Shown: positions 10,701 to 40,361, counted from the first letter of the stretch. The stretch is 64,000 bases of DNA from Lepus europaeus (GCF_033115175.1 NC_084837.1:65185266-65249265); one strand, 5' to 3'. Program-made: numbers and translations. Notes: generated from the sequence alone by a model not told the origin.

Positions 10701-13700
10701 GGTTCTTGCTGTCTCCTCCTCCAACACATTCTAACCACTGCAGATGCTGACTGAATCTGAGCCCCACTTCCAGGCCCAGGCCATTGCTGCTCTTCTCCAC
10801 TCGTACCACATCAAGCCCCATTTCTAGACTCATTCATGCGTTAAGTGGCCTTCAGCCCTGCCTGTGGATCATGGCTTGATTATAGTGATGCCAGCGTTAT
10901 AGAGGAATACATGTCATGGTTCTTTGTGGTTACTCACAAATGGTTTAAACTTCCGGTGTTTCAGCCATAATTATGTCGTATTGAATGAGTCCATGCTATC
11001 GTGGGAAGATTCTATTCCAAATCTCTTACAGAGAATGGCTCTAAAGGATAGAGGGAGGGGCAAGACTATAATGTGGGGGTATAAATAAGACCTAAATTTT
11101 GTGCTAGCACTTTGCTTAAAGCATGTGGTGCCCGTTACCTTGTAGTTCTTAAAGTGCTGACAGTTAGGAAAGCAGATGGTAACTTCTGAGAAGAGGCCAA
11201 CTGCTTACTCTTTGGGTTGGGCCATAGGAATCACACTGAGGAAGCTGGTTCGAGGCGCCACTCTGGACATCGTGGATGGCATGGCTCAGCTCATGGAAGT
11301 ACTTTCCACCACTCCAGCCCAGAGGTAGTGATGTCCCAGTTTGGGTTATCAGTTAATGGGTTCCTTGCCTCTGGGAAGGAAACTCAGTTAATAGTAAGTC
11401 TGCTGATAACTGAGAATAATAACCAGTAGGAAGAAGCTTTTCAGGAAAGAGAAACCTAGGTTATTGACATATCCTCACTGATTTCTTTCTCTAGCCCTGA
11501 GAACAATGACCTTATATCCTGTAACAGTGTCTGGGTTGCATGCCAGCAGGTTCCTCAAATACCAAAAGGTGAGTAAAAGTGGGAAGTGGGCCATTGACTC
11601 TGATGGCCAAAGCACAGACCTCTCATATCTAGTGTGTGTTTTCGTTACTGTAGAGTTTTGTAAAATATGTAGTTTATCATTAGCATTAATAGGTAGATAG
11701 TAATATTTTTTGCCACTCTCTGACTCTCATACTTGCGAGTTTAAGCTCCCCTCTTGCTGTGACTTTGTCTCAAATGCAGTTTTTTCTCCTAGTCCTATCC
11801 CAGGAGCAGTATTATGGGACAGTGAGGTAGAGCCAGGTGCACCAAAAGCAGTGGTCATCTAGGAGGACCATGATGAGAACCATCATATGACCATTTATTT
11901 CTTGTGGCAAATGCCAATGGATGTAGTAAGTCAATTTTTATATTAAACTGCCACACTTATTGACTGGCATTGACACATTTCAATAGCAAGTGTTGGTTGC
12001 TCTTTGCAGTTTTAACAGAATTGTCAGGTTTTTCCTTCTAATTTTTTTTTTAATTTAATAAATGTGAATTTACAAAGTGCAACTTTTGTATTGTGGCTCC
12101 CTCCCACCCCCAACCTCCCTCCCTCCCGCGGCCCTCCCCTGTCCCACTCTCTCTCCCATCCCGCCCTTCATCGAGTTTCATTTTCAATTACCTTCATATA
12201 CAGAAGATCAAATTAGTATATACTAAGCAAGGATTTCAACAGGCTGGACTCACACAACCACACAAGGTATAGTTTCCCTCTAATTCTACTGCTTCTGATT
12301 TTCCATTTGTAGATAACAAAGCTGCAGCCCTTTTAATGCTGACCAACAGTGTGGATTTTGTGAAGGATGCACATGAAGAAATGGAGCGGGTGAGGGAAGC
12401 TCTGTCTTTGCTGGTCTTAAAAGGCCATTCCAGGGGCGGCGCTGTGGTGCAACGGGTTAAGCTATGACCTGCAATGCCAGCATCCCATATGGGCACCAGT
12501 TCTAGTCCCCACTGCTCCACTTCCAATCCAGCTCCTTGCTAACCTGCCTGAGAAAGCAGTGGGTGATGGACCAAGTAAATTCAAATAAGTAAATAAATCT
12601 TAAAAAAAACCCAATCAATCATGCCACTCCATGGCTAATAGATGAGACCTAAGAGAGGTTTCCTGAGCACTGACTGAATAGGTCCCATTCGTAGTCCTGC
12701 CCTCTGTTATGGGTTAATAGCAATCCTCTCTGTTCCATTGCTGGACACAGAAAGCAAGAACAGGGTTTACAAAGTGATTTGATTCAGTAACAGTGAAGTA
12801 GCTAGCTGAGGGTTTTAGACAACTCAGTCATGGTACAAAAAGTGTAATAGGCCCTTTTTTTTTTTTTTTTTTTTTTTAATTAAAGGTTTACTTATTCATT
12901 TGAAAGGCACAGTGATGAAGAGAGAGGGCAAGACAAACAGAGATTGTTCATCAACTGGTTCACTCACCAAATGTTTGCAACAGCCAGATCTGGGCCAGGC
13001 TGAAGCCAGGAACCAAAACTCCATCTGGGTCTCCCATATGGGTGGCAAGGGCCCAAGCATTCAGGTATTTTCTGCTGCTTTCCCAGGCACATTAGCTGGA
13101 AAGTTGACGGGAAGTGGAGCAGCTGAGATTTGAACGGGCACTGTGATGTGAGATGCCAGGATTGCAGGAGGCAGCTAACCCACTGTGCCACAGCACTGGC
13201 CCCAGCAGTCCTTTTTCTCTTGCGTTCACATATATCATGGTATGTTTTAGGCTGTGGAAGAATGTGACCCTTACTGTGGCCTCTTGAATGACTCTGAGGA
13301 GGACAACTCCGACAGCCACAGTAATGGGGATGACATGCTGGGGCTGCCAAGTAATCGGGATTTGTATTGGTCAGAAGTAGACCAGGAGCTCATAATCCCT
13401 TGCCTGGCACTGGTCAGGGCGTCCAAAGCCTGCCTGAAGAAAATCCGGATCTTAGTGGCAGAGAATGGGAAGAAGGAGCAGGTGGCCCAGCTGGATGACA
13501 TTGTGGACATTTCTGATGAGATCAGCCCCAGGTAAGTGTGAGCCCTGCTTGGAACCATTTTGATCTCAGTCTGTGTTCTCATTCCAAAGCTTTTCCCAGT
13601 TTTTAATATTTTGAAAATTTTCAAACCTACAGGAAAATTGAAAGAGTACGTCAGTGAACACCTCTATTCTTTTGTCTAGATTCACCTAGTCACATTTTAT

Positions 13701-13716
13701 TCCTGTATTGATTCCC

Positions 13717-13749
<33 letters not shown>

Positions 13750-16700
13750 TTAAGAACATAGAGTGACAGAGAAAGAGAGACTAAGAGAAAGAGATCTTCT
13801 AGCCGGCGCTGTGGCTCAACAGGCTAATCCTCTGCCTTGCGGCGCCGGCACACCGGGTTCTAGTCCCGGTTGCCCCTCTTCCAGGCCAGCTCTCTGCTGT
13901 GGCCAGGGAGTGCAGTGGAGGATGGCCCAAGTCCTTGGGCCCTGCACCCCATGGGAGACCAGGAGAAGCACCTGGCTCCTGCCATCGGATCAGCGCGGTG
14001 CGCCAGCCGCAGCGCGCCTACCGCGGCGGCCATTGGAGGGTGAACCAATGGCAAAGGAAGACCTTTCTCTCTGTCTCTCTCTCTCACTGTCCACTCTGCC
14101 TGTCAAAAAAAAAAAAAAAGAGAAAGAGATCTTCTGTCTGCTGGTTACTCCCTAAATGCACTCAACATTTGGGCCTGGGCCAGACCCAAGCCAGGAGCTC
14201 AGAACTCCATCTGGATTTCCCATATGGATGACAGGGACTCAAGTACTTGATCCATTATCCAGTGCCTTCCTAGGTGGATTAGCAGGAAGCTGGATTGGAA
14301 GTGGAGTAGCTGGAAGTTGTATCAGCACTCCAACATGAGATGCGGGTGTCCCAAGTGGTGCTTAACTCTCTGTGCCACAATGCTCGCCCTTTGAGTTAAA
14401 TCCCAGCGCCGTGGCTCAACAGGCTAATCCTCCGCCTTGCGGCGCCGGCACACCGGGTTCTAGTCCCGGTCGGGGCACCGATCCTGTCCCGGTTGCCCCT
14501 CTTCCAGGCCAGCTCTCTGCTGTGGCCAGGGAGTGCAGTGGAGGATGGCCCAAGTGCTTGGGCCCTGCACCCCATGGGAGACCAGGATAAGCACCTGGCT
14601 CCTGCCATCGGAACAGCATGGTGCGCCGGCCGCAGCGCGCCTACCGCGGCGGCCATTGGAGGGTGAACCAACGGCAAAAGGAAGACCTTTCTCTCTGTCT
14701 CTCTCTCACTGTCCACTCTGCCTGTCAAAAAAAAAAAAAAAAAAAGATTTTATTTATTTATTTGAAAGTCAGAGTTACACAATGATAGGAGTGGCAGAGA
14801 GAGAGAGAGAGAGAGGTCTTCCATCCGATGGTTCACTCCCCGATTGGCCGCAACAGCCAGAGCTGTGCCAATCGAAGCCAGGAGCTTCTTTTGGGTCTCC
14901 CACACAGATGCAGGGGCCCAAGGACTTGGGCCATTTTGTACTGCTTTCCCAGGCCATAGCAGAGAGCTGGATTGGAAGTGGAGCAGCGGGGTCTCGAACC
15001 AGCGCCTATATGGGATGCCGGCACTGCAGGCCAGGGCGTTAACCTGCTGTGCCACAGTGCCAGCCCCTGATTTAATCCTTTATAGATAGACATATGTTTC
15101 CTGAACTAATGAAGAGTAAGTTGTGGATGTCAATGATACTGCATTCCTAAATACTTCATGTATCTCCTAAGAACAAAGACATCATTGTTATGACATACAA
15201 GAATTTAACATTGACTATAAGGATATTATCTGGTATTCAGATTTCTCCAGTTATCTCTAAAATACATTATATAAATCCAGGGTTCTGTCCACAGGTCTCA
15301 CATCACATTTGATTGTCATCTCTTACATGCTAGCATAGTCCCTGTCTATTTAGTCTTTTACATTGATGTTTTTAAAGAAACCAGGTCATTTGTTTTGTAG
15401 AATACCCAACATTCTGGAGTAATAGCATTATTTTCTCATGTTTATATTCAGGTTAAACATTTTTTAGCAAGAATATTATGTAGTTGAGTATTTTGTGCTT
15501 CTCATTGCATGATGTGGGAAAGGCAAGTGATACAGGTTTGTCCTCTTCTTGGTGCTACTAAACTTGATCACTTGGTTAAGTGGTACCATGTTAGTAAGGG
15601 TGTCTTTTACTCAGTGACTTCAGCTTCCATGCTGAACCCTTCCTGTGTCAGTTACTGAACTGATGGTTGTAGAGCCTCACATTTGTGATTGAATGAATTA
15701 TTCACCATCCTATGAACCGAGAGCATTCCCCCCAGCTTCCTAGTGAAATGTATGTGTGTTTCAGTATATACCAGGTCAACTGTTCTGTGTTGGTTGCCTG
15801 GTTACCCAATTTAAGGAAGTAAAACTCATTTCTGGCACTGTTAGTTTCTCACTCGTCTCATAGTTGTATGCTAGAAACAACCCAGCTGAGCTTTGTTCAT
15901 TTTTTTGTTAATAGTTGTTTTTGCTTTCTACTTCTTAGTGTGGATGATTTGGCCCTGAGCATATATCCACCTATGTGCCATTTGACAGTGCGAATCAATG
16001 TAAGTACCAGCTTTGAGGGAATAGCTACAGACCTGATGCGTAGAATTTCACTCATCACTATATAGTGTGTGTATTTATTTATCATACTTGGATGTATGCA
16101 CAGTAGTAATGTCACAATTCTTACATGTGTTTGAGCTTGATAAATATTTGCTAAAGTTGAATTATAATAGCCATGAACTTTGGTAGTTCCTTCTACCATA
16201 ACTACTTGCCTAATCACTTCTTCTTTTTTTTTTTTTTAAGATTTATTTTATTTATTTGAAAGAATTACAGAGAGAGGTAGAGCCAAAGAGAAAGGTCTTC
16301 CATTCCACAGATTCACTCCCAAAGTGGCCACAACAGCCAGAACTGAGCTGATCCAAAGCCAGGAGCCAGGAACTTCTTTCCAGTCTCCCACACGGGTGCA
16401 GGGACCCAAGGACTTGGGCCATCTTCCACTGCTTTCCCAGGCCACAGCAGAGAGCTGGATCGGAAGTGGAGCAGCCAGGTTTAGAACCAGCACCCATATG
16501 GGATGCCAGCACTGCAGGCCAGAGCTTTAACCCATTGGGCCACAACACCTGCCCCGGCTAATCATTTCTAAAAGGCCAATGATGGGACCTGCATTGTGGT
16601 GTAGTGGGTAAAGCCGTCACCTGCGACACTGGCATTCCTTATGGGTGTTGGTTCTAGTCCTGGCTGTTCTACTTCCAATCAAGCTCCCTGCTAATGTGCC

Positions 16701-18915
16701 TGGGAAAGCAGCGGAAGATGTCCCAAGTGCTTGGGCCCCTGCCACCCATGTGGGAGACCCAGAAGAAACTCTTAGCTCCTGGCCTTGGCTTGGACCAGCC
16801 CTGATCATTGTAGCCATTTGGAGAGTGAACCAGCAGATAGAAGACCTCTCCGTATTTCTTTCTCTCCCCTTCTCTGTAGCTCTGCTCTTCAAATAAATAA
16901 AATAGATCTTGAAAAAAAGAGGACCGTGACCTTTCAAAAGAAAGTCTTAAACACACTGTGTTGTAGGAACCTCTCCACCTATTGTGACAAGTGTCTAGAC
17001 AGACGTAAGTGTTCCAGAAACATCCTCTGTTCTGATTTAAACATATTGTGTGATTTAACCGTTGGGAGTCAGCTCCTTTATAAAAACCATGATTTTAGTG
17101 TATTCTTTCAAGTACTATGCCTTTTAATAGAGGGATTTCTGTTCTCTTACTTTTGTTCATTTTTTGAACAAAGTTCAAAACAAATTCTTATCACTAATGT
17201 TGTTGAAGAAAGAACTGCCAAATGGCTTATATTTTATAGTCAGATGTATCAGTTCTAAAATTTGATAAATTGGATAATGGATACTAGACTCACCAAATTT
17301 ATGTTCATGATATGCAGACATTTTGAAGTAGAATACGTCCCTCTGAGGCACTGACTTTTTTTGGCATTAAATGTTTAAAAATTGACTTCCTAAGCAATAT
17401 GCCTTGTCAGTTATCTCAAACATATATCTACTATGGACATTTTTTAAAATGTGCTGTATTTGTGTATTTTTTAAAGACTTATTTTATTTATTTGAAAGGC
17501 AGAGTAACAGAGAAAGATATCTTCCATACTCTGATTCACTCCCCAAGTGGCTGCAATGACTGAAACTCCGTTTTGGTCTCCCAAGGGGATGGCAGGGATC
17601 CAAGTACTTGGGCCATCTTCTGTGCTTTCCCAGACACATTAGCAGGGAGCTGGATGGAGCAGCCAGGACTCAAACCAGCATTCAGATATGGGATACGGGC
17701 ATTATAGGCAATCGCTTAACCCACTGCAGCACAGTACTGGCCCATGTGTATTATTTTATATTGGTGACATAATTATGTCCCGTATTATCTTGATATTGAT
17801 GTTCTTGAATTTCTATACATTTTTAAAAGGAACATTAGTTGTTTCTACTTTCTATTCTGAGTTGTGAACAATTGGGAGAAATTTAGGTTATCTTCCTTTT
17901 CCTTTTAAAAAAATTTAAATTTAAAAACTTATTAAGAATATTATAGCAGAAGTATTAATAAGATTTTGCAAAATAGAAAAGAACCCATGATCCTACCACC
18001 CTAACCTACATGGCATTTTTGTTTTTGTATATTACCTTAAATGTGGTGGTTTTTTTTTTTTTTTTTTTTAAGTTTGAAAATCAGAGTTACAGAGACAGAG
18101 AGAGAGAGAGAGAGAGATCTTCCATGTGCTGGTTCAGTCCCCAGATCACCACAACAGCCAGAGCTGGGCCAGGCCAAAGCCAGGAACCAGGAGCTTAATC
18201 CAGGTCTCCCACATGGGTGGCAGGGACCCAAACAGTTGGAACATCCTCTGCTGCTTTTCCCAGGCCATCAGCAGGGAGCTGGATTGAAGTGGAGCAGCCG
18301 AGACTCAAATTGGTGCCTGTATGGTATGCCGGAGTCGCAGGTGTGGCTTTACTTGCTGTGCCACAACACTGGCTCCAGAGGTTCTTTTTTCAAAATAACT
18401 TGTTATTACTTGGATCTTTTAAAATACTAGAGCTCTGCTTTCCCTTCTGTGGTAGAGCTCAGGGTGAGTAACTTCTGTTTCTTTTCTAGTCCGCGAAACT
18501 TGTGTCTGTTTTAAAGAAGGCACTTGAAATAACAAAGTAAGTATGAGAACTTCTCCCCAGATAGCCTTTTGAAAATAAAACTGGCTTCTTCTCTAGCCAC
18601 TCTCAACTCCCAAGCCCCCATTTCAAGGAGTGGGCAAGGGTGAATGTGGGGGTCTTTTCTCAACGTTGGCTGTGGAGCACTTGTTTCTGCAAAGCAGCTT
18701 GCCTTTTCTTGAGTGGTTTCCTCTGCTCTCTCTTGAGGATAGGTGTTCCCTTTGGCACTGTAAGAAGTTTAACTTCTTTTTTTCTCTACTTCATTTGCAG
18801 AGCAAGTCATGTGACACCTCAGCCGGAAGATAGTTGGATTCCTTTACTCATGAATGCCGTTGATCATTGCATGAACAGAATCAAGGAGCTCACTCAGAGT
18901 GAAATTCAGATATGA
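6821..18915 (+). CDS. CCNDBP1: CCNDBP1, cyclin-D1-binding protein 1 (GCIP/DIP1/HHM), complete
   Basis: Coding exons are 6821-6929, 7093-7152, 7440-7519, 10377-10458, 11228-11324, 11495-11568, 12313-12389, 13251-13531, 15939-15999, 18490-18536 and 18801-18915. They sum to 1083 bases, or 360 codons plus stop, the human length. All introns are GT-AG and the phases agree. The protein starts MASAAAPAAAVPTLVPPLEQ and ends KELTQSEIQI. Landmarks are FNRETFWRRL, LRKLVRGATLDIVDGMAQLM, an acidic stretch near residues 206-219, and a well-conserved block YWSEVDQELIIPCLALVRAS. The family (GCIP) binds cyclin D1 and the adaptor Grap2. It behaves as a helix-loop-helix protein without a DNA-binding basic region and reduces CDK4-dependent RB phosphorylation. 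The ATG is the first in the CpG island and gives the conserved N-terminus. Confidence 0.97.
7093..7152 (+). CDS. CCNDBP1: CCNDBP1 exon 2
   Basis: The acceptor is acccacaag. The exon encodes (V)GEARGTVEEFNRETFWRRL plus one base. The donor is ctca|gtgagt. Confidence 0.95.
7440..7519 (+). CDS. CCNDBP1: CCNDBP1 exon 3
   Basis: The acceptor is caccccgcag. The exon encodes (N)EAAVTVSREATTLTT and AFSRLPLPSPQ. The donor is ccacag|gtgggc (phase 0). Confidence 0.95.
7710..7736. repeat. (TA)n microsatellite
   Basis: About 13 TA units adjoin the T-tail of a CSINE, a common birthplace of microsatellites. Confidence 0.95.
7738..8001 (-). mobile_element. CSINE, minus strand, beside a TA repeat
   Basis: A T-tail runs into gacaggcagggttagacagt and ends at cacggcaccggcccc. 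The (TA)n tract at 7710-7736 abuts the tail side. Confidence 0.85.
8230..8640 (-). mobile_element. Ancient L1 3'-end remnant (L1M-like)
   Basis: Diagnostic motifs are atacaaataataggatactac, gcatggtattcaacagagtg and accataatttaacca. Together they resemble the antisense of old mammalian L1 3' ends. Family assignment is from memory. Confidence 0.5.
9598..9912 (+). mobile_element. C-type SINE, plus strand, with target duplication
   Basis: It runs from aggggctggtattgtagcat to an (AAATAGAT) tail. Direct repeats agactcagtaaa flank it (9586-9597 and 9913-9924). Confidence 0.88.
10377..10458 (+). CDS. CCNDBP1: CCNDBP1 exon 4
   Basis: The acceptor is catcaccttgcag, after a long T-tract. The exon encodes ETQGFCEQVCAVITAIIAVY then FSLPKEQ plus one base. 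The donor is cagg|gtaagc. Confidence 0.95.
11228..11324 (+). CDS. CCNDBP1: CCNDBP1 exon 5
   Basis: The acceptor is gggttgggccatag, with an unusually poor pyrimidine tract. The exon encodes (G)ITLRKLVRGATLDIVDG and MAQLMEVLSTTPAQ plus two bases. The donor is cagag|gtagtg. Confidence 0.95.
11495..11568 (+). CDS. CCNDBP1: CCNDBP1 exon 6
   Basis: The acceptor is tttctttctctag. The exon encodes (S)PENNDLISCNSVWVACQQ then VPQIPK plus one base. The donor is aaaag|gtgagt. Confidence 0.95.
12044..12272 (-). mobile_element. Lagomorph L1 3' end, minus strand
   Basis: The insert is the reverse complement of a lagomorph L1 3'UTR. It has a T-tail, then aatgtgaatttacaaagtgc, a pyrimidine-rich stretch (cccacccccaacctccctcc) and agaagatcaaattagtatat. 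It is strongly 5' truncated. Direct repeats tttccttctaatt (12031-12043) and tttccctctaatt (12273-12285) flank it. The right copy is 28 bases upstream of CCNDBP1 exon 7, within the branch-site zone. Confidence 0.8.
12313..12389 (+). CDS. CCNDBP1: CCNDBP1 exon 7
   Basis: The acceptor is tttccatttgtag. The exon encodes (D)NKAAALLMLTNSVDFVKD and AHEEMER. The donor is gagcgg|gtgagg. An L1 3' end lies only 40 bases upstream (see the L1 entry). Confidence 0.95.
12431..12611 (+). mobile_element. Short CSINE with internal deletion, plus strand
   Basis: The head ggggcggcgctgtggtgcaa is intact and the tail is aaataagtaaataaatctta. The central part after the ctgcctgagaaagcagtggg motif is missing. Confidence 0.8.
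12857..13204 (-). mobile_element. Old SINE, minus strand
   Basis: A long T-tail leads to ctgtgccacagcactggcccc. It ends 46 bases before CCNDBP1 exon 8. Confidence 0.85.
13251..13531 (+). CDS. CCNDBP1: CCNDBP1 exon 8
   Basis: The acceptor is ggtatgttttag. This is the largest coding exon (281 bases). It encodes AVEECDPYCGLLNDSEEDNS through QLDDIVDISDEISP plus two bases and carries the acidic segment. The donor is cccag|gtaagt. Confidence 0.96.
13718..14391 (-). mobile_element. Old SINE, minus strand, split by a CSINE
   Basis: The left part is 13718-13800 and the right part 14119-14391, ending tgtgccacaatgctcgccc. The interruption is the plus-strand CSINE listed next. Confidence 0.8.
13801..14118 (+). 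mobile_element. Young CSINE nested in an older SINE
   Basis: It runs from agccggcgctgtggctcaac to tgtc and a 15-A tail. The target duplication agagaaagagatcttct occurs at 13784-13800 and 14119-14135. Confidence 0.92.
14402..14740 (+). mobile_element. Young CSINE, plus strand
   Basis: Full-length: cagcgccgtggctcaacagg head, tagtcccggtcggggcaccg, the cgcagcgcgcctaccgcgg core and a long A-tail. It abuts an oppositely oriented SINE. Confidence 0.92.
14741..15067 (-). mobile_element. C-type SINE, minus strand
   Basis: It runs from gattttatttatttatttg to gctgtgccacagtgccagccc, tail-to-tail with the preceding CSINE. Confidence 0.88.
15939..15999 (+). CDS. CCNDBP1: CCNDBP1 exon 9
   Basis: The acceptor is ctacttcttag. 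The exon encodes (S)VDDLALSIYPPMCHLTVRI and N. The donor is caat|gtaagt. Confidence 0.95.
16224..16555 (-). mobile_element. C-type SINE, minus strand
   Basis: A T-tail leads to gccacaacacctgcccc. Near-perfect repeats taatcacttct (16211-16221) and taatcatttct (about 16559-16569) flank it. Confidence 0.85.
16584..16919 (+). mobile_element. C-type SINE, plus strand
   Basis: It runs from gacctgcattgtggtgtagt to aaataaataaaatagatctt plus A-tail. It lies 28 bases after an inverted copy. Confidence 0.85.
17470..17743 (-). mobile_element. Old SINE, minus strand
   Basis: It runs from aaagacttattttatttatt to cagcacagtactggccc. Confidence 0.8.
18049..18376 (-). mobile_element. Old SINE, minus strand
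   Basis: A T-tail leads to ctgtgccacaacactggctc. Confidence 0.8.
18490..18536 (+). CDS. CCNDBP1: CCNDBP1 exon 10
   Basis: The acceptor is tttcttttctag. The exon encodes SAKLVSVLKKALEIT plus two bases. The donor is acaaa|gtaagt. Confidence 0.94.
18801..18915 (+). CDS. CCNDBP1: CCNDBP1 exon 11, end of coding sequence
   Basis: The acceptor is cttcatttgcag. The exon encodes (K)ASHVTPQPEDSWIPLLMN through IKELTQSEIQI, then TGA. Confidence 0.95.
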
Positions 18916-19265
18916 GTGTTCAGGTTCATTTGTACTCTGCTCTCTTGCTCGCTCGCTCGCTCTCCGTGATAGCTAGGCTCTGATGTTTGCTTTTTAAAAT
19001 GGAGCCAGAATGCTTGCTGGGATACAAAGGGAGATCCTATCTATATTTAACAAAAAACACTTTTACCAAAGATTCTTGGTTAGACCAGTCTGGCAAATCA
19101 TATGGGTGTGATATATTTTTCTGTGCTAGATACAACTGATAATAGCATGCATTCGTGATCCTGAATTGACTCTCAGAGGTTACTAGGGAAACTGCCTTAT
19201 TTGTAATAAATTATGTTGTTTCATTGTTAAAGATGGTGGTGGTCTCAATAAAATGCTGACCTGCC
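18916..19265 (+). other. CCNDBP1: CCNDBP1 3'UTR
   Basis: The 3'UTR includes a small GCTC tandem tract at about 18943-18961. AATAAA hexamers lie at 19205-19210 and 19247-19252; the second is the more likely end signal, giving about 350 bases of 3'UTR. Confidence 0.65.
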
Positions 19266-19540
19266 AGTGATTAAATGAGTACCCTTCCAGAGTTTCTTCC
19301 TATCAGAAAAACAGCAGTTTGAAACTAGAACATAGCTTTCATTTGGGTTTATAGGTCTACAGATCTCATTCTGATCAGAAGTCTATTTAGAACAATTGCC
19401 TGCAGTTTATTTAGAGAAGGTGACTCCAGTGCCCCTCTTAGTACTTCAGCATATTCTGTGATATTATTCTTTTTTTTCAAAATTACTCATACCTTATAAG
19501 TGGTTGGTATTTCTAGTAAGTCTCTCAATCTGTATCATTT

Positions 19541-19626
19541 TTTTAAGATTTATTTATTTATTTGGAAAGCAGGTTACAGAGAGGCAGAGGCAGAGAGAGA
19601 TCTTTCATCCACTGATTCATTCCCCA
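19541..19626 (-). mobile_element. SINE 3' fragment, minus strand
   Basis: Only the tail-proximal part is present, up to the motif catccactgattcattcccc. Confidence 0.7.
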
Positions 19627-19765
19627 GATAGTCCTTCTGAATGCTGTCCCAGTTTACTCCATGCCTCTAAAATATATTAAACAGATTTGTTTTTCTTATG
19701 CATACCTATATTGTTGTACATGCATCCATTATTATTACTTGTGTCCCCAAATGTAAATATCACAT

Positions 19766-20094
19766 TTTTTAAAAAAAGATTTATTAATTTATTTAGGAGA
19801 TGAGTTACAGACAGAGAGAGGGAGAGACAGAGAGAGAGGTCTTCTTTCTGCTGGTTCACTCCCCAAATGGCCGCAATAGCCAGGGCTGGACCGATCTGAA
19901 CCCAGGAGCCAGGAGCTTCTTCCTCGTCTCCTATGTGGGTGCAGGGGGTCCAGGCACTCGGGCCATCTTCCACTGCTTTACCAGCCATAGCAGAGAGCTG
20001 GATCAGAAGTGGAGCAGTTGGGCTTTGAACTGGCAGCCATATGGGATGCCAGCACTGCAGATGGAGGCTTAACCTTCTTTGCCACAGTGCCATC
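19766..20094 (-). mobile_element. C-type SINE, minus strand
   Basis: It runs from aaaaaagatttattaattta to tttgccacagtgccatccc. Confidence 0.82.
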
Positions 20095-20106
20095 CCTGAA
20101 AATTTT

Positions 20107-20399
20107 TTCTTTTTTTTTTTTTTTAAGGCAGAGAGACAGAGACAGAGATCTCATTTTCTGGTTCACTTTCCAAATGCCTACAACAGCCAAGCCTGGGACA
20201 GTCTAAAGCTAGAAGCCTAGAACTCAATCTGGGTCACCTACACGGTGGCAGAGATCCATCATCTGCTGCCACCCAAGGTGCGCATTAGAAGGAAGCTGGA
20301 TTGGAATCAGACGAGCCAGGGCTCAAACTGGGAACTCTAATATATGGGATGCAGGTGCCCCAAGTGGTGACTTAACCACTGTGCCAAACTCCTACCCCC
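20107..20399 (-). mobile_element. Old SINE, minus strand
   Basis: A T-tail leads to accactgtgccaaactcctac; this is a diverged subfamily. Confidence 0.75.
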
Positions 20400-20419
20400 A
20401 AATGAGTTTTCATTTTCTT

Positions 20420-20724
20420 TTTTAAGATTTATTTCTTAATTGAAAGAGTTACAGAAAGATGGGAAGAGACAACAAGAGGCAGATCTTCCATTTGCTTTTT
20501 CTGGCTGCAATTGCCAGCACTGTGCCAGGTCGAAGCCAGGAGCTGCTTCTGGGTTTCCCATGCAGTTGTCAGGGTAAGTACTTGGGCTATTTTCCATTGT
20601 TTTACCAGGCCATTAGCAGGGAGCTGGATGGGAAGTGGAGCAGCTGCGTCTCACACGGGTGCCCCTGTGGGATGCCCGCATCAGAGGCAGAGGCTTTACT
20701 TACTATGCCACAAGGCTGGCCCCA
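20420..20724 (-). mobile_element. Old SINE, minus strand
   Basis: It runs from tttaagatttatttcttaat to tatgccacaaggctggcccc. It is the third SINE in a row here. Confidence 0.75.
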
Positions 20725-20991
20725 CTGGGTACCTTTTCAAAAGCTTCCTCTTATCACTCAAGCCCAGCAGTTTCTATTCTAAAAACAACCAGGGCCCATG
20801 GTGCCTTCTGCTGGGGTGACAGAAATGAGTGTCTTATCTATTGATTCCTGGGGATCTAGTTTGTGTTTGGTCACTCTTCTGCTCAACCTGAGTTTGTCTT
20901 GAGGAGCAAAGTTTCCCTTCCCAGTACAGGTTTGGTGTTAGATTTGTAACATCAAGGGTTGGTTGGGGAGAGTGGTGAAAGAGTTGGAAGT

Positions 20992-40361
<19,370 letters not shown>

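Larger units (their letters stand above)
13590..15760 (-). mobile_element. Ancient L1 remnant interrupted by SINEs
   Basis: Sequence before the SINE cluster (tttcaaacctacaggaaaat) and after it (tatctcctaagaacaaagac, ccaggtcatttgttttgtag) looks like one old mammalian L1 3' region in antisense. It is split by about 1.35 kb of later SINE insertions (13718-15067). The family is from memory and the ends are approximate. Confidence 0.45.
16000..18489 (+). other. CCNDBP1 intron 9
   Basis: Four SINEs occupy parts of this intron (16224-16555 minus, 16584-16919 plus, 17470-17743 minus, 18049-18376 minus). AT-rich sequence at 16920-17469 and 17744-18048 has no recognised feature. Confidence 0.5.
19266..20991. 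other. Tail-to-tail intergenic stretch between CCNDBP1 and EPB42
   Basis: The two genes converge here. From 19541 on it is mostly minus-strand SINEs (19541-19626, 19766-20094, 20107-20399, 20420-20724). About 0.27 kb next to the EPB42 stop is repeat-free and should contain the EPB42 3'UTR. I see no canonical AATAAA there, only AATAGA on the minus strand at 20837-20842. Confidence 0.55.
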
